Assembly (NCBI GenBank): GCA_964495595.1
Contig: CAZBWH010000046.1
Location: 1-24,705, forward strand
DNA: 24,705 nucleotides
Source of the DNA: CALMFQ01 sp964495595
Lineage (GTDB): Bacteria > Pseudomonadota > Gammaproteobacteria > Burkholderiales > SCOH01
Direction of reading: 5' to 3'
Numbering within the stretch: the first letter of the stretch is position 1; the number at the start of each line of letters is the position of its first letter. The notes below the pieces were generated by a model that ran no database searches, was not told the origin of the DNA, and saw only the letters and a list, made by a program, of their open reading frames with translations. This document shows, piece by piece, positions 23,601 to 24,705 of this stretch. The translations under genes were made by a program, and so were the position numbers.

Positions 23601-24440
23601 ATGCGCAATGCAATGACCATCGACGTCGAGGACTATTTCCAGGTTTCAGCCTTCGAGTCGCATATCGCCCCCCACTCATGGGACCGGTTGCCGTGTCGGG
23701 TGCCACGCAACATGGATCTGATTCTCGGCATGCTGGCCGAATCGGGCGTCAAGGCCACTTTTTTTACCCTTGGCTGGGTGGCGCAGCGCTACCCGGAACT
23801 GGTGCGCCGCATCGTCGCCGAAGGGCATGAACTGGCCAGCCACGGCTTTCACCATCGTCGTGCGTCGGATCAGTCGCGCAGTGAATTCCTGCAGGATGTC
23901 GATTCGGCCAAAAAACTGCTGGAAGACCTTGCCGGCGTGCCGGTGCTCGGTTACCGCGCGCCAAGTTTCTCGATTGGCGAGGGCAATTTGTGGGCGCTGG
24001 ATGTGTTGCGTGAAGCCGGTTACCGCTACAGCTCAAGCATTTATCCGATTGCCCACGATCATTACGGCATGCCCGACGCGCCGCGATTCGCGCATCAGCC
24101 TGCCGCGGGTAACGGCCTGCTGGAATTGCCGGCCACCACGCTGCGTGTATTCAATCGCAACTGGCCGGCCTCGGGCGGCGGTTATTTCCGACTGCTGCCG
24201 TATGCGGTATCGCGGGCGTTGATCCGCCATATCAACCAGCATGATCGGCAGCCGGCGATTTTCTATTTCCACCCATGGGAAATCGATCCGGAACAGCCGG
24301 TTCAGCAGGGGATCAGCTTCAAGAGCCGTTTCCGTCACTATGTCAATCTGCGGCGCATGGAGCCGCGTATCCGCTGCCTGTTGCGCGATTTCCAGTGGGG
24401 CCGGATGGACCGGATTTTCCTCGCGGAGCACGCCGCGTGA
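23601..24440 (+). CDS. XrtA-system polysaccharide deacetylase
   Basis: This 279-residue NodB-like (CE4) protein is expected to remove acetyl groups from the polymer. Motif 1 appears as the divergent TIDVEDYF (6-13), the form typical of PEP-CTERM-locus deacetylases (TIGR03006) rather than TFDDG. The metal ligands His81 and His85 lie in SHGFHH, and motif 3 is GYRAPSFS at 118-125. FYFHPWEID (221-229) supplies the catalytic His. There is no signal peptide, so it may act on lipid-linked precursors in the cytoplasm. The stop overlaps the next gene's GTG start by four bases. Confidence 0.94.
   Translation: MRNAMTIDVEDYFQVSAFESHIAPHSWDRLPCRVPRNMDLILGMLAESGVKATFFTLGWVAQRYPELVRRIVAEGHELASHGFHHRRASDQSRSEFLQDVDSAKKLLEDLAGVPVLGYRAPSFSIGEGNLWALDVLREAGYRYSSSIYPIAHDHYGMPDAPRFAHQPAAGNGLLELPATTLRVFNRNWPASGGGYFRLLPYAVSRALIRHINQHDRQPAIFYFHPWEIDPEQPVQQGISFKSRFRHYVNLRRMEPRIRCLLRDFQWGRMDRIFLAEHAA
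24425..24428 (+). promoter_or_regulatory. Ribosome binding site supporting a GTG start
   Basis: GGAG lies 8 bases before GTG 24437. The in-frame ATG at 24458 has no such site, so the GTG is preferred. Confidence 0.6.
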
Positions 24441-24705
24441 ACCATTTCGATTTGCCGATGAACGCTACAGCCGAACTGACCTTACGCGAGCTGGAGCCCG
24501 CCGATTTTTCCCGTTGGGACGAATTCGTGCAGGCCTGCCCGCAAGCGACATTTTTCCACCGCGCCGGTTGGAAAACAGTGATCGAAAAGGCATTTGGCCA
24601 TCGCTGCACGTTTTTCTACGTCGAAGCCGACGGCAGGATCGAAGGTGTCCTGCCGCTGGCCGAAGTCAAAAGCCTGCTGTTCGGCCATTCGCTGGTCAGC
24701 CTGCC
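24437..24705 (+). CDS. FemAB-like protein of the XrtA/PEP-CTERM system (partial, 5' end)
   Basis: Only the first 89 codons are in the window and the gene runs off the right edge. The segments DEFVQACPQATFFHRAGWKTVIEKAFGH and EGVLPLAEVKSLLFG match the start of FemAB/GNAT-like acyltransferases found in XrtA loci (TIGR03019-like). Such proteins resemble enzymes that transfer aminoacyl groups, but the substrate here is unknown. The GTG start overlaps the deacetylase stop (GTGA), implying coupled translation. Beginning at the internal ATG 24458 would shorten the N-terminus by seven residues. Confidence 0.85.
   Translation, partial: MNHFDLPMNATAELTLRELEPADFSRWDEFVQACPQATFFHRAGWKTVIEKAFGHRCTFFYVEADGRIEGVLPLAEVKSLLFGHSLVSL

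Overview
The window looks like chromosomal DNA from a moderately GC-rich betaproteobacterium, possibly of the Neisseriales or a related order. Three things suggest this: the order midA-like / pteridine reductase / ttcA, the order miaB-phoH-ybeY-corC-lnt, and an XrtA (exosortase A)/PEP-CTERM type exopolysaccharide locus at the right end. This placement comes from gene content and remembered gene order, not from a search. I see no rRNA, insertion sequence, phage or CRISPR array. Nearly every coding stretch is intact.

Region 1 (1-5718): a tRNA with a CAT anticodon, with its own promoter and terminator, lies just downstream of a KefB/KefC-type cation:proton antiporter. Both are on the minus strand, and a MidA-type methyltransferase lies upstream of the antiporter. 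Divergent from these, on the plus strand, are a PTR1/FolM-like pteridine reductase, the tRNA thiolase gene ttcA, and a spermidine-synthase-like protein translationally coupled to ttcA.

Region 2 (5800-11100): rppH is followed by a sugar-nucleotide block: a WbpP-type UDP-N-acetylhexosamine 4-epimerase, then rmlB-rmlA-rmlC-rmlD for dTDP-L-rhamnose. A small unknown 74-residue gene closes the block. It carries an uninterrupted tract of ten G in its coding region, which makes it a candidate phase-variable gene.

Region 3 (11150-16600): a housekeeping RNA and envelope block of miaB, a phoH-like ATPase (ybeZ), ybeY, corC/ybeX and lnt. A clear intrinsic-terminator hairpin lies between miaB and phoH, only about 13 bases before the phoH start, so it may act as an attenuator. 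A convergent gene for an exported beta-class carbonic anhydrase follows.

Region 4 (17771-24705, running off the right edge): seven co-directional genes of an XrtA-type exopolysaccharide locus. They encode a Wza-like export lipoprotein, a Wzz/GNVR chain-length protein, a BY-type tyrosine autokinase with a Gly/Tyr repeat tail, a PEP-CTERM-system outer-membrane protein, a GspA/ExeA-like ATPase, a polysaccharide deacetylase and the start of a FemAB-like protein. Exosortase A, the glycosyltransferases and any PEP-CTERM substrate would lie beyond the window. The sugar-nucleotide genes of region 2 could supply precursors for this polymer or for an O-antigen.
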